Source: Kuafuiihalomonas sp039024635 (GTDB lineage: Bacteria; Myxococcota; Kuafuiibacteriia; Kuafuiibacteriales; Kuafuiibacteriaceae). Taken from it: DNA of 64,000 bases. The number at the start of each line of letters is the position of its first letter. Position 1 is the stretch's first letter. The notes beneath the pieces are model-generated. The model searched no databases and was not told the DNA's origin. It saw nothing but the letters and a program-made list of their open reading frames with translations. A program made the position numbers and the translations under genes. Shown piece by piece: positions 31,761 to 40,495 of this stretch. The stretch lies in contig JBCCQA010000021.1 of assembly GCA_039024635.1 (NCBI GenBank), forward strand, positions 44,274 to 108,273, in the 5' to 3' direction.

Positions 31761-34637
31761 TCAGCAGCGACGGCGTCGGAGACACAGGGCGAGCAGCCCC
31801 AGCAGCAGTCCAATGACCGTGGGCTGGTCTGTCGAGCTGCAATTGAAACCCGCGTCGGCCTCCTGGATGAAGAACTCAGGATCCTCGACGGTCTCTTGGT
31901 CAAAGCGAAGCTCGCTCACTTCGAGAATCTCGGCATCCTTCGAGTAGACCGTCAGCAGGTCGGCCTGCTCCAGTCCTCGAAGAACTCCAGAGAGTCGAAG
32001 CTCTCCGTCCCAGGCAGAGACGGTCCGACACCGTCGTCGACCGCTTTCCGTGTCCTCCAGACAAACCTCGCTCGGAGCACTGGACTCCAGGTGAAGCCCG
32101 AGGTGTCCGTAGGCGCCGAGTTGGACGGGTCGAACGAAGTGGCGCGCAACCCCAAGTGGACCCTCATCAGGTCGGTCCGCTCGGCCGCAACCGGCGAAAG
32201 CCAAGGAGGCATCGACGGAGACGCCCTCGAAGAGGCAGCGTTCTGTCGAGAACCGGGATGCGTCGTCGGTCCAAAGTCCCTGGTCGTAGGGCGCCCACCA
32301 GCCATCGGATAGCCACAGGCGGTCCAGGCGCTGGTCGCCCGCCCAAAGCTCGAGCGTAGCTTCTTTCATGAATCCCTCGAACACCTGCAGCTGGTCGGTT
32401 CCCTCCGAGATTCGGAGCCATCTGCGCTCGGTTCCGTCGCCTTGGGGCGCCTTCGTTTCGAGCAAGACCCGGAGCTCGGGAGTAGCCCCACGCCGGGCCA
32501 AGGTTGCTTGGAGCGTCTGGCCCCAGGCTCCGCCCCTCCTGAAATAGGCCCCTGGGAGTGGACTTGTGGGCGGCAAACGGACGACGGGATTGGGCACTTC
32601 CTCGTCCACCAATCGGGGCTCTGCAGGGGCCACGGTGTTCATGAGCTGACCGACCAGGCTGTTCGCGGTGTGGTCTTCTCGGGCCCAGATTTGAACGTTG
32701 AGGACGTTCTGACCTTCCTCCACGAGCGGGTAGTCCTCGCTGAGCCAACGGGAATGGACGGACCAGTCTTCGCCTTCTTGATAGAGCTTGAAGAGTCGGG
32801 CTTGGTCCAGGCCGCCGGAACCTCGGAAGAGGCCGCCCACGATCTCGACGTCGTCGTGCCATCGGCTGTTGAGCTGAATGAGCTCGGCTCCGTGCGCGCG
32901 GTCGCACAGTGGCTTGGAATGCTCGTAGACTGCCCCCACGGTTTCGATGAGGAGAATCGAAGCCTGGCGCAGACCGTTCTTGCCGAGGAAGTCCAGTCCG
33001 ACAACGTCAAGCGCGTTCGTGATACTTGGCAGATCGGACGGCGTGACCTCGACGGTCTCGAGGTCTTCCAGAGCCAAGGAGTCGACCAAGGAAGAAAGGG
33101 AAGAGCTGGCCTTCAGTCTCTGAAAGAAGGGCGTCATATGACCCCTTCTGATGGCCCTCGTGGCCATCTGAGTGGCTCGTCCTCCGTTCGATTCCAGACC
33201 ACCGACACCGCTGGAGGACACGCCGAGCGCGTATTGGGCGCCATCCAGAACGCCGTTTCCATCCGTGTCGGCGTCGTCGGGGTCCGTCCCGTAGTAGCAG
33301 GATTCCTCGAAGTTGCTGAGACCGTCTCCATCGTCGTCATCGGCCCCGTTGGTGGCGACGACTTCAATCGTGGTCGAGGTCGACGTTTCGAGGAAGGTGT
33401 AGGTGTCCAGCAAGGAGAGGTTCCCCTTTCCAGAGGAGTTGAAGTTACCCCAGCTCCGGGCGTTCACATTGGCTGTCGCAGCCGTTCCGTAGGGCGCGGA
33501 CAGAATCCCGCTCGCCCCCGATGTTTCCAGTCCTTTGACGCCATTCGGCATGCTCTGAGCTCGGCTCTGAACGGCGGAGTCGTTCCAGTACATCTCGAGT
33601 GGAACTCGTGTTCCGGAGGCTTCGACTTCGTACAGCATGAAACCGGGGTAGCTCGTCTCGATATCGGTCCCGACATAGTGAAACTCGCCCACGTTGACGC
33701 GAACTCGACAGTCGTAGGCGCCCTCTGCGATCGGTGTTCCTTGGTGAATTGCGTTCCAATTGATCGTGTTCAGACCGATGCTGGTCCGTCCCATGAGCAG
33801 AAGGTCGTCGTTGTTCGTGGATTCGAAGACTCCGTCGTCGTCCAGGTCGCACTGAAGGTGGAAGGTGCCTTCCGCATTCGTATTGAACTGAAACAGGCCG
33901 AAGGACACTCCTGGAACGACCTGGTTGCAGGGCGAGATGGTGCTCCCAAGTACTGATTCACTGACGCCACCAATGTACTCGAGACCGTACACGCCGGGGG
34001 CCGTCCGGCCGTAGCCCGCGACACTCGGAGGCTGCAGGTAGATGGGAAACTCCGGAAAGACCTGATTCCCGTACTGAGCAACAGAGCGTCCGCCCTGCAG
34101 GAGAGGGCCGACGCGGTTCGCATTGATGTTGTAGACGTAGCCGGACAGGCCCTGAAGAGCGAGCTCGATGACAGCATCGGTCCCGGTTGCTCCTCCAGGG
34201 AGCACGGCATAGAAAGAGCCTTGGGTGGCTCGGGCTTGGGCAAAGGAACCCGCGTTGAAGGCCCAATCCTGGCTGAACAGTCGCCCTCCGCCATCGATGG
34301 GGTTGAGGACAGAGACATCCCAGCGGGAGCCCGGAATCTGGAAGGAGTTGACGAGGACGCCGTAGGCTCCGTTCGGCTCGTTCGCTAAGGGGATGGATGC
34401 TCCAGAGGATAGGTTCGAGAGACCGGAACCGTCGGGACGGGTGATGCTGACGTTTCCCCTTCCTGTCCACTGAATCGACTCAACGGAGCTATCGAGGATG
34501 TCCACATAGAGTTGGGTGCCAGATCGCAAGGCTTGATAGGTGTTGAGTTGATCGGTGCCTTCCGCCCGCGCGTGGTTGCTCAGCAGAAGGGCAGCAAACA
34601 CATTCAGGCATCGAAGGCGTGAGCGGTCTCGTCTCAT
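31761..34637 (-). CDS. Large surface protein with calcium-binding repeats and MYXO-CTERM-like anchor
   Basis: About 958 residues from the start at 34637, which gives a clean signal peptide (MRRDRSRLRCLNVFAALLLS). The body is beta-rich with Gly/Ser/Asn-rich strands. A thrombospondin type-3-like calcium motif lies mid-protein (DDDDGDGLSNFEESCYYGTD, then DADTDGNGVLDGAQ). The C-terminus is a Cys followed by a hydrophobic span and an arginine cluster (IGLLLGLLALCLRRRRC), the MYXO-CTERM layout that directs surface attachment in Myxococcota. The role may be adhesion or surface display. An earlier start is possible but would put non-hydrophobic sequence before the signal. Confidence 0.8.
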   Translation of the reverse strand: MRRDRSRLRCLNVFAALLLSNHARAEGTDQLNTYQALRSGTQLYVDILDSSVESIQWTGRGNVSITRPDGSGLSNLSSGASIPLANEPNGAYGVLVNSFQIPGSRWDVSVLNPIDGGGRLFSQDWAFNAGSFAQARATQGSFYAVLPGGATGTDAVIELALQGLSGYVYNINANRVGPLLQGGRSVAQYGNQVFPEFPIYLQPPSVAGYGRTAPGVYGLEYIGGVSESVLGSTISPCNQVVPGVSFGLFQFNTNAEGTFHLQCDLDDDGVFESTNNDDLLLMGRTSIGLNTINWNAIHQGTPIAEGAYDCRVRVNVGEFHYVGTDIETSYPGFMLYEVEASGTRVPLEMYWNDSAVQSRAQSMPNGVKGLETSGASGILSAPYGTAATANVNARSWGNFNSSGKGNLSLLDTYTFLETSTSTTIEVVATNGADDDDGDGLSNFEESCYYGTDPDDADTDGNGVLDGAQYALGVSSSGVGGLESNGGRATQMATRAIRRGHMTPFFQRLKASSSLSSLVDSLALEDLETVEVTPSDLPSITNALDVVGLDFLGKNGLRQASILLIETVGAVYEHSKPLCDRAHGAELIQLNSRWHDDVEIVGGLFRGSGGLDQARLFKLYQEGEDWSVHSRWLSEDYPLVEEGQNVLNVQIWAREDHTANSLVGQLMNTVAPAEPRLVDEEVPNPVVRLPPTSPLPGAYFRRGGAWGQTLQATLARRGATPELRVLLETKAPQGDGTERRWLRISEGTDQLQVFEGFMKEATLELWAGDQRLDRLWLSDGWWAPYDQGLWTDDASRFSTERCLFEGVSVDASLAFAGCGRADRPDEGPLGVARHFVRPVQLGAYGHLGLHLESSAPSEVCLEDTESGRRRCRTVSAWDGELRLSGVLRGLEQADLLTVYSKDAEILEVSELRFDQETVEDPEFFIQEADAGFNCSSTDQPTVIGLLLGLLALCLRRRRC

Positions 34638-34769
34638 GACGAGGGCCTCTGCAGCTCCTATTCCAACTTGCATTGCGACGTGGACACTCACCGCCCGGCC
34701 GATTTGGGACGAGTCTGTTCCGCTCCGGTACAGCGAGGTCATCGCTCATCTACTCAGATTCACCGGGCG

Positions 34770-35195
34770 CTGGCCGACGAGGAGATGCTCGTCTCTTGGG
34801 CCAGCCAGATGGTCGAGGCTATCAGCGCTCTGTTCATCGGTCGCGGAGCAGGGCACTCGCTGGCGCTGGAAGGAGCACTCAAGCTGAAGGAGGTGAGCTA
34901 CATCCATGCCGAGGGCTTTTCGGCTGCTGAGCTCAAGGATGGGCCTATTGCCCTCGTCGAGCCCTCCGTCCCGGTCGTGGCGCTGGTGCTCCCCGACGCC
35001 CCGAAGGTTGCAGCCGGCCTGGCCGAAGTTCGTGCGAGAGGCGGCAGAGTATTTCAGGTCGGTGGAGTAGCGGAGCAGGCCAAGCTCTTCAAGCGAAAGG
35101 GCGAGGCCTGGAGCTCACCTCGGCCGTACGACTCACCCTCGACTATGCCGAATCGATCTTCACCCTTGAGACGCGCTCCTCGAGTCGCTCGATGA
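34770..35195 (+). pseudogene. Fragment of glmS (SIS domain of glucosamine-6-phosphate synthase)
   Basis: Reads LFIGRGAGHSLALEGALKL, then KEVSYIHAEGFSAAELKDG and PIALVEPSVPVVALVLPD, a close match to the second SIS domain of GlmS, followed by VRARGGRVF. The N-terminal glutaminase and first SIS domain are absent, and the usual C-terminal end (DVDxPRNLAKSVTVE) is replaced by unrelated sequence, so the gene is cut at both ends. No start with ribosome binding site is seen. A working glmS must lie elsewhere. Confidence 0.75.
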
Positions 35196-35276
35196 AGATG
35201 AGGAGAAGACCCGGCGAACCCTGCGAGTGGGGGCGCTCGCCCCCGGCATGCGATCCACCCGCTGCTGGACGAGCTC

Positions 35277-35942
35277 CTAGCCAGCCTTCCGCCGGGCGAT
35301 GAGAAGACCCTCGCGCAGAGGGACCGCCGCGGCATCGAATTCTGGGTCTCGTGCGAGGGCCAGGTTCAGCTCATGAGCGCCGGCGCGGTACGGGTTGGCT
35401 TCGTCATCGATCCACCAATGGCCGCTCCCGAGCGCATTGTCGGCGATCAGTAGTCCTCCGGGCGCGACGAGCGGCCGCGCGACGCGAAAGTACTCGGGAT
35501 ACTCCCGCTTGTCGGCGTCGAAGAAGAGGACGTCCACCGACCTGGGCTCGAGCTGGTCGACCAGAGAGGTCAAGACCTCGACGCCTCGCCCGATCTTCAT
35601 CTCTATGCGGTCGCCTAGACCTGCCGCTTTGAACTGCTCCTTGGCAAAAGCCGCGTGCCCGCCATCAGACTCGATGGTGATCAATCGACCGGTGGGGGCC
35701 AGCCCCCGGGCGATCCAGATTCCGCTGTATCCGGCCAGGGTCCCCACCTCGACGGCTAGGTCACCCCGAGTCATGGAGCTCAAGAGACCGAGAAGGCGAC
35801 CGACGTCGGGGGAGACCGCAATGTCGGGCAGCCCGGCCTCGACGGCCGCCTTCATCAGACCAGCCAGGTGATCGTCCTGGGCGCCGAAGACTTCCTTCAG
35901 ATAGCGCTGTGTGTACCGCCAGCGCTCATCGTTCATTTCCAT
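35277..35942 (-). CDS. O-methyltransferase (caffeoyl-CoA / catechol type)
   Basis: A 221-residue class I methyltransferase. It has LAVEVGTLAGYSGIWIARGL (motif I), the acidic SAM-binding LITIESDGGHAAFA, VDVLFFDADKREYPEYF with the metal-binding Asp, and LLIADNALGSGHWW. This is the O-methyltransferase family 3 arrangement, which methylates catechol-type hydroxyls with Mg2+ or similar. It is cytoplasmic with no signal. The substrate is unknown. The gene is divergent from the SDR at 36068. Confidence 0.93.
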   Translation of the reverse strand: MEMNDERWRYTQRYLKEVFGAQDDHLAGLMKAAVEAGLPDIAVSPDVGRLLGLLSSMTRGDLAVEVGTLAGYSGIWIARGLAPTGRLITIESDGGHAAFAKEQFKAAGLGDRIEMKIGRGVEVLTSLVDQLEPRSVDVLFFDADKREYPEYFRVARPLVAPGGLLIADNALGSGHWWIDDEANPYRAGAHELNLALARDPEFDAAAVPLREGLLIARRKAG

Positions 35943-36067
35943 GGTTTGCGCGCTAGCTCGACCCGCGTCGAGGGGCGACCCAATCCGGCTCAGCCATTCC
36001 GACCAGGACTGGAAGTCATGTGGGGGAGGGGCTCGACGACCTAGGGCCGTCTTGCGAGCTTGGCTTC

Positions 36068-36835
36068 ATGTCCAAGTACAAGCCGATCGCCCTCGTCACG
36101 GGTGCCTCTCGGGGTTTTGGCCGGGCCATCGCCCTCGAGCTGGGCGGCGCCGGATTTCGGGTTGCTCTCGTCGCCCGTTCGCGAAGTGGTCTGGAGGAGA
36201 CGGCTCGGCAGGCGGAGCAAAGGGGTGTCGAGACCCTTCGTCTGCCCGCCGACCTGTCAGTGGCGGCCGAGACGTCCTCTCTGGCGGAAGCGCTGCGGGC
36301 CTGGGGCGGGGAGCTAGAGGTCCTCGTAAACAATGCTGGCGTCATCGCGCCGCTCGGCTCCTTTCTAGAGGTCAGGTTCGAGGACTGGGCCGCGAGTCTT
36401 CGAACCAACGTCGAAGGGACGGCGAGGCTCACCCACGCCGTTCTTCCGTTGTTGAGCCAGGCACGACGGGCCAGCATCATCACCATTTCTTCGGGGGCGG
36501 CCGTGAGCGACATCCCAGGCTGGTCCGCCTACTGCACGGCCAAGGCGGCCCTCGATCGCTGGGCGCTCGTCTTAGACGCCGAACTCAAAGAGACGGGCAT
36601 CCGAAGTTACAGCTTTGCGCCAGGGACCATTGAGACCGAGATGCAGAAGTCCATTCGAAGCTCGGGGGTCGGACCCGCCCGACTGGTCTCCGGAGAAGTC
36701 GAGCATCTCCCGGCCGAGGTTCCGGCAAAGGCCGTCGTCTTCTTGACCTCGCCCGAGGCCGAGCCCTTCGCGGGTCGCCACATCGACATTCGCTATCCCG
36801 AAGTACGGAAGGTCCTCGGCCTGCCCGAGCTCTAA
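36068..36835 (+). CDS. Short-chain dehydrogenase/reductase (sepiapterin reductase-like)
   Basis: A 255-residue SDR: ALVTGASRGFGRAIALEL (cofactor site), VNNAGVIAPLG, the catalytic ISSGAAVSDIPGWSAYCTAK (Ser, Tyr, Lys) and APGTIETEM. The start at 36068 leaves five residues before the beta-strand. The order and length resemble sepiapterin-reductase-like or YciK-like SDRs. Substrate unknown. No operon partner on the same strand. Confidence 0.9.
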   Translation: MSKYKPIALVTGASRGFGRAIALELGGAGFRVALVARSRSGLEETARQAEQRGVETLRLPADLSVAAETSSLAEALRAWGGELEVLVNNAGVIAPLGSFLEVRFEDWAASLRTNVEGTARLTHAVLPLLSQARRASIITISSGAAVSDIPGWSAYCTAKAALDRWALVLDAELKETGIRSYSFAPGTIETEMQKSIRSSGVGPARLVSGEVEHLPAEVPAKAVVFLTSPEAEPFAGRHIDIRYPEVRKVLGLPEL

Positions 36836-36907
36836 GAAGCACTCCCTGGGTTGGTCACTTGCGCCAACTTGGCTCTGAGCGAGAGGGACGCAGAGATCTC
36901 GGCACGG

Positions 36908-37315
36908 TCAGGAGACGGTCTGGCCCAAGGTCGCGTTGATACGGCTGCGGGCCTTGGCGATGTCGGCCGAAGATAGGATGCCGACGGGTGTGCGGTCCAC
37001 GTCGAGGACGGGGAGCCGGCGTACCTGGTGCTCGTCCATCATCCGCTCGGCTTCTTCGATGAAGTCGGAATCCAGGCACGAGAAAACCTCATGGGCCATG
37101 GCGACCTCGACCTGAATGTGCTCCAAGAGTCGACCTTGGGTGTACGCGGCCATGCATATATCCCGATCGGTCACGACCCCGATTGCCTTGCCGCCTTCAT
37201 CGATGACGATGAGGCACTTGAAGCCCCCCTCCCACATGAGCTGCGCCGCCCGGTTCAGTGAGTCGGTTTGCCGGCAGGTAGTTACAGGGGTGGTCATGAT
37301 CTCATCGACGCGCAT
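36908..37315 (-). CDS. Two-CBS-domain protein
   Basis: A 135-residue protein made only of two CBS units: MRVDEIMTTPVTTCRQTDSL, then GVVTDRDICMAAYTQGR, then VAMAHEVFSCLDSDFIEEAE and LPVLDVDRTPVGILSSADIA. CBS pairs bind adenine nucleotides and act as small regulatory modules. The start is well supported by a strong ribosome binding site (AAAGGAG) six bases before the ATG. Target unknown. Confidence 0.92.
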   Translation of the reverse strand: MRVDEIMTTPVTTCRQTDSLNRAAQLMWEGGFKCLIVIDEGGKAIGVVTDRDICMAAYTQGRLLEHIQVEVAMAHEVFSCLDSDFIEEAERMMDEHQVRRLPVLDVDRTPVGILSSADIAKARSRINATLGQTVS

Positions 37316-37627
37316 GGCTTCTCCTTTGGGCGGTTTCGGGTCCGTCCGAGGGTGAGGAAAGCAGGACCCGTACCAACGCCTCAGGCCGAGTCTGCGAAGA
37401 CGAGGATTACGGATCCGGAACGCCTGGGCGCCTGGGATGACCGTAGAGGAGGGCGGACCCGCTTCTCCGCAGTCCAGCCTTCGCCAGCGCAGTCTGTAGA
37501 ACCGGAGAGTGACCAGTCGGGCGCATCGTGGCGGCGAAGGCGACATCGTCCTACCTGACTCGGACGACAGGCCCGGGAGCTGTCTGCTTGGTCGCAACGC
37601 CCGGACTCTGCTAGGTCCGGTGAAGAC
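37316..37627. other. Divergent promoter region between the CBS gene and a lipoprotein gene
   Basis: About 310 bases without a convincing gene. It holds the upstream regions of both neighbours. An 18-base segment at 37576-37593 (GGAGCTGTCTGCTTGGTC) is repeated exactly at 40162-40179, upstream of rsgA. Confidence 0.4.
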
Positions 37628-39067
37628 ATGCTCTTGACTCGATGTTCTCCCATCTTCGTTGGCGCTTCCGCGCTGCTCTTTGCCTTGGCCTCTGCTTGTG
37701 GTGGCGAAGACACCCCGTCGGGGGAAGGCATGGGTTCAGACGGTAACGCCGGGGGCGGAAACGGAAGTGGCAACGGTGGCACGGGGGCGGTTCCCCCCGT
37801 CTTCGTCGAGGCCATGCCCGACTTCATTTCGCCTGACCGTTTGACGACGACCTTCGACGTCGAGTTCAAGCCGGAGCTTCGTCGAATTGGAGAGGCGGAG
37901 CGGGCAGCCCTGCTGCTCGTGGACGACCAGCGGCAAGAGTACACCTTCGATGCTACGATGGCGGCTGGGCTTGGTTTGGAACCGGGGGCCGTCGTCCTCA
38001 TCGACAATCTTGCGCTCTTCGAAGTGCTTGGCGTGGAGCAAGAGGGCGACGTGCTGAAGGTGCAGACCGCGACCGTGAGCCTCGAGCGAGTCATTCAGGA
38101 GGGAGAGATTGGCTTCGATTATGAGCTCGACCTGGTGGAGGCCGCCATCCGGGCCGGCGTCGAAGGCACGCAGATCGTTCAGATGGACGGTGGCGGCTTG
38201 AGTGTAGCCACCGAGGGCAGCGGTCTTCTCCCGGCCGGCGACTGGAAGACGACCTTCAACGGCCAAAACGGGGAGGTAGCGATCGGCTTCAAGGTCGACG
38301 GCGTGGACTACGAGATGAAGCTCAAACCTTCACAGACCAAGACCGAGATCTTGATGAACTTCGTCAAGAAGACGCAAACCGGGCAGGCCCGCTTCTCTTT
38401 CATCGGTGAGCTGAGCGCCCCCCGGGCCACCCTCAACGTATCCTACGCCAGTGGGAAGGCCCAGTCGGGCCGCTTCGAAACCAACGGCATGAGCGGAAAA
38501 CTACGTTTTGAGATCTTTGGCGGCGGGACCGGGGCCGACGATATCGTGATCAACATTCCCTTCCCAGTGTTCAAGCTGCCCTTCTCCGTTGGACCTGTCC
38601 CCATGGAGCTCGGCATTGGCGTCGGCTCCAACATGAAGGCCAACTTGCCCGGCAACGCTTCCGTCCAGTTCACGAACGAAATGGACTTCGACACCGTGGG
38701 CGGCATCGACTTCGAGAACGCTCGCTATGACGGCATGGCGACCACCTTCAAACTCAAGGACGGGACGGCAGATCTGGCCAAGGGCGTCGGACTCCCGACG
38801 ATCGGAGCCGGCCTCCAGGTCGAGGCGCCGAAGATCACCTTAGGCGCCCTCAAGTCTTCGGTCGCGGTCGGTGTGAAGATCGTATTCGAGTCGGTCGCCA
38901 ACCTGCGATCCGTCTCGCCCTTCTGTCAGAAGCTGGATTTTGCCATGCGCTCAGAAGGCAGTGCATCGCTCTCCGTCTTCGGCGGCTTCAGTTTGGCCAA
39001 GACCACGGGCAAGTTCTGGGAGCACAAGGATTCGGTCGCGAGCACAGACCCTCGCTGCGGCTACTGA
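37628..39067 (+). CDS. Lipoprotein, member 2 of a beta-rich paralogous pair
   Basis: A 479-residue lipoprotein with lipobox (LFALASACGG) and a Gly/Ser/Asn linker of about 30 residues. The mature part is almost all beta-strand. It shares layout with the protein at 6568-7860: VVLIDNLALFEVLGVEQ, EGDVLKVQTATVSLERVIQE and IVINIPFPVFKLPFSVGPV correspond in order and spacing to segments of that protein. C-terminal region contains a Cys pair (FCQKLDF, DPRCGY). Function unknown; perhaps a surface or lipid-binding beta-sheet protein. Confidence 0.75.
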   Translation: MLLTRCSPIFVGASALLFALASACGGEDTPSGEGMGSDGNAGGGNGSGNGGTGAVPPVFVEAMPDFISPDRLTTTFDVEFKPELRRIGEAERAALLLVDDQRQEYTFDATMAAGLGLEPGAVVLIDNLALFEVLGVEQEGDVLKVQTATVSLERVIQEGEIGFDYELDLVEAAIRAGVEGTQIVQMDGGGLSVATEGSGLLPAGDWKTTFNGQNGEVAIGFKVDGVDYEMKLKPSQTKTEILMNFVKKTQTGQARFSFIGELSAPRATLNVSYASGKAQSGRFETNGMSGKLRFEIFGGGTGADDIVINIPFPVFKLPFSVGPVPMELGIGVGSNMKANLPGNASVQFTNEMDFDTVGGIDFENARYDGMATTFKLKDGTADLAKGVGLPTIGAGLQVEAPKITLGALKSSVAVGVKIVFESVANLRSVSPFCQKLDFAMRSEGSASLSVFGGFSLAKTTGKFWEHKDSVASTDPRCGY

Positions 39068-39071
39068 GTTT

Positions 39072-40112
39072 TCAAGGGTCGACTTTCTTGCTCCAGCGAG
39101 TTCCCGAGTGGGCCTTCCTCGTCCTTGGTTTGTCGCCTCGAGCCGAGTCGGGCTTGCGACGTCGCGCCTGGGCCGCGGCCTCTTCACGCAGTCGTTGGAA
39201 GCTGCGCCATCGGCTTTCGGACAACTCACCCGAGTCCAGAGCGGCTTGAATTCCACATCCGGGTTCGTTCTGATGCCTGCAATCGGAGAAGCGGCAGGTC
39301 AGGGCGATCGATGCGACGTCGGAGAAGGCCGAAAGCACGGAAGCCTTGTCTCCGATGAGTCCCACCTCCCGTATTCCGGGGGTGTCGATGAGGAGTGCCC
39401 CTGAGGGCAAAGGAATGAGTTCTCGCCGTGTCGTGGTATGGCGACCTTTGTCGTCTCCGGCCCGAACCTCGCCCGTCGCTTGGACCTCGGCACCGCAGAG
39501 TGCGTTGACGAGCGTGGACTTCCCCACGCCCGAGCTTCCCACCAGGGCTACCGTATCCTTGGGGGCCAGGTGGGCTCGAAGATCCTCCAGGTTCTCCCGT
39601 TTGCCGCTCACGAGGCACAAGGGCACGCTAGGGGCGGCTTCACGGAGTTCGGCCATCGTTCGGTCCAGTTCGAAGGGGAGGTCGGTCTTGTTGAGGACCA
39701 GCACGGGTTCGGCGCCACCGGAGCGCACCAAGGCGACGAATCGCTCGACTCGACGTGGCGATAGGTCGGCCCCGACGGCGGTGACGATGAAGACGTGCTC
39801 CAGGTTCGCGGCCACGAGTTGGGTCGAGCTGGACCGCTGAATTCGCTTCCGGACCAGCCAGCTCCGCCGAGGAAGCACGCGCACGGTCTGACTTCCGCGC
39901 AGCTGGACCCAATCACCCACGGCCAACCCAGCCTCTCCCTCCACCGAGCCTGCCAGCGAGCACAGGCGGTCGCCGTCGTGGAGGCCAACGAGGTGACGTC
40001 CGCGTTCGATGTAGAGGACGCGACCCAGCTCAAGATCACGGTCGTGGCTGGGAACATCGGAAGGCAGCCGACCCCAACGATCGAGGCCCGACGGAGGGGA
40101 AGCCGCAGACAC
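39072..40112 (-). CDS. rsgA: Ribosome small subunit-dependent GTPase A
   Basis: A 346-residue circularly permuted GTPase. The G4 motif NKTD (141-144) comes before G1 GSSGVGKST (192-200) and G3 DTPG (243-246). An N-terminal OB fold and a C-terminal zinc site (CRFSDCRHQNEPGC) complete the RsgA layout. RsgA checks late 30S ribosome assembly. The basic C-terminal tail probably aids rRNA binding. It converges on the lipoprotein gene with 4 bases between the stops. Confidence 0.96.
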   Translation of the reverse strand: MSAASPPSGLDRWGRLPSDVPSHDRDLELGRVLYIERGRHLVGLHDGDRLCSLAGSVEGEAGLAVGDWVQLRGSQTVRVLPRRSWLVRKRIQRSSSTQLVAANLEHVFIVTAVGADLSPRRVERFVALVRSGGAEPVLVLNKTDLPFELDRTMAELREAAPSVPLCLVSGKRENLEDLRAHLAPKDTVALVGSSGVGKSTLVNALCGAEVQATGEVRAGDDKGRHTTTRRELIPLPSGALLIDTPGIREVGLIGDKASVLSAFSDVASIALTCRFSDCRHQNEPGCGIQAALDSGELSESRWRSFQRLREEAAAQARRRKPDSARGDKPRTRKAHSGTRWSKKVDP

Positions 40113-40209
40113 GGGGCTTCAACCTAGCAAAAGGTATCGACTCATGGAGAAGCCGAACGCTCGCGGAGCTGTCTGCTTGGTCTCGGAGGAGAGTGGTCGA
40201 AACCCGCGC

Positions 40210-40383
40210 TCAGTGCTCGTGCTGCTGTTGGGCGCCGTCGTGGGAGTGAATGATCTCGGTCCCATCGGCAAGGGTGTGTTTGTGCTCCCCCGCGCCGGAC
40301 TCGCCGTGATGATGGGGGACGCTGCCCTGGGGGTGCTCGTGCTCGTAGGTTGAACCGTCGGCCTGTCGATGCTCGTGCTTCAT
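40210..40383 (-). CDS. Histidine-rich mini-protein with two copies of a 15-residue repeat
   Basis: A 57-residue protein with 13 histidines. Two units align exactly in length: HEHRQADGSTYEHEH and HKHTLADGTEIIHSH, joined by a segment with three adjacent His. The pattern HxHxxADGTxxxHxH suggests a small metal-binding protein (zinc, nickel or copper) or metal store. The ATG at 40383 was chosen because the repeat starts at residue 3; the ribosome binding site is weak. It lies between rsgA and the hybrid kinase. Confidence 0.65.
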   Translation of the reverse strand: MKHEHRQADGSTYEHEHPQGSVPHHHGESGAGEHKHTLADGTEIIHSHDGAQQQHEH

Positions 40384-40495
40384 TGGGGAATTATCAGGCA
40401 GATCTCGAGATGGAGGCGAGTCGAGGCCCACCTTTGCGCCGACCTGAAGCGAATCGTGGATCTTACCCCACCGAACGCGCCGAAAGCTCGGGGTT

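Noticed and set aside
32442..33956. 504-codon plus-strand frame inside the MYXO-CTERM gene
   Set aside because: The minus-strand frame has a signal peptide, calcium motif and sorting tail; the plus-strand frame has none.
35054..35335. Minus-strand frame over the GlmS remnant
   Set aside because: No domain; antisense to a well-matched SIS fragment.
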